Shown here: positions 14,825-14,857 of the stretch, in pieces
Layout of the letters: each line of letters begins with the position of its first letter
Position numbering within the stretch: position 1 is the first letter of the stretch
Source of the DNA: Puniceicoccales bacterium
Lineage (GTDB): Bacteria > Verrucomicrobiota > Verrucomicrobiia > Opitutales > LL51
Length of the DNA: 14,857 bases
NCBI GenBank assembly: GCA_031259665.1
Contig: JAIRLD010000016.1
Location: 1 to 14,857 of the forward strand
Direction of reading: 5' to 3'
Translations under genes and position numbers: made by a program
The notes under the pieces: model-generated
What the model was told of the DNA's origin: nothing
Databases searched by the model: none
What the model saw: only the letters and a program-made list of their open reading frames with translations

Positions 14825-14857
14825 GTTGTCCAGGGGGGCTCCGCCCCCCTGGACAAC
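14825..14857. repeat. Perfect 15-bp hairpin at the window edge
   Basis: GTTGTCCAGGGGGGC, loop TCC, then the exact reverse complement ending at the last base. It is the same type as clusters A to C, about 55 bases upstream of tadA. The window ends at the end of the arm, so more hairpins may follow. Confidence 0.85.

Overview
This is a low-GC bacterial window. The encoded products look Gram-negative: several carry Sec signal peptides, and ankyrin-repeat proteins and expanded paralog families suggest a host-associated lifestyle. Taxonomy cannot be settled from the sequence. A Verrucomicrobiota-like or Chlamydiota-like symbiont is a guess only. The only confident housekeeping genes are tadA and five tRNA genes.

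Layout. Positions 1-570 hold two plus-strand tRNA genes (CAT anticodon, Leu GAG) set among clusters of perfect GC-rich hairpins. Positions 593-5281 are all minus strand: four paralogs of a multi-pass membrane protein family with a DUF2157-like N-terminal helical motif, interspersed with two sister tRNA-Pro genes (AGG and CGG). One paralog is split by an in-frame TGA, and the large one appears to have a frameshifted 5' end. Positions 5282-5749 are a gene-free hairpin cluster.

Positions 5750-10949 carry four plus-strand genes for membrane or secreted proteins. Three share an unrecognised N-terminal domain (motifs EKFRIG, EVGSG, FEKL, VYHKGLGK) joined to three different C-terminal parts: a membrane anchor, ankyrin repeats, or a soluble helical region. 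The fourth is ankyrin repeats alone. A minus-strand tRNA-Leu(TAA) follows. Positions 11191-14208 hold three tandem secreted paralogs of a second unrecognised family; the middle one has an internally doubled domain and the last has a membrane tail. Minus-strand tadA and one more perfect hairpin close the window.

How it fits together. The plus-strand block looks like a lineage-specific surface or secreted arsenal that grew by local duplication, with related upstream DNA in front of several genes. tadA makes inosine at tRNA position 34, which matters here because tRNA-Pro(AGG) has an unusual A34. The most noteworthy items are the three-architecture novel domain family, the hairpins whose stems differ but whose loop is nearly always three bases, and the A34 tRNA-Pro.
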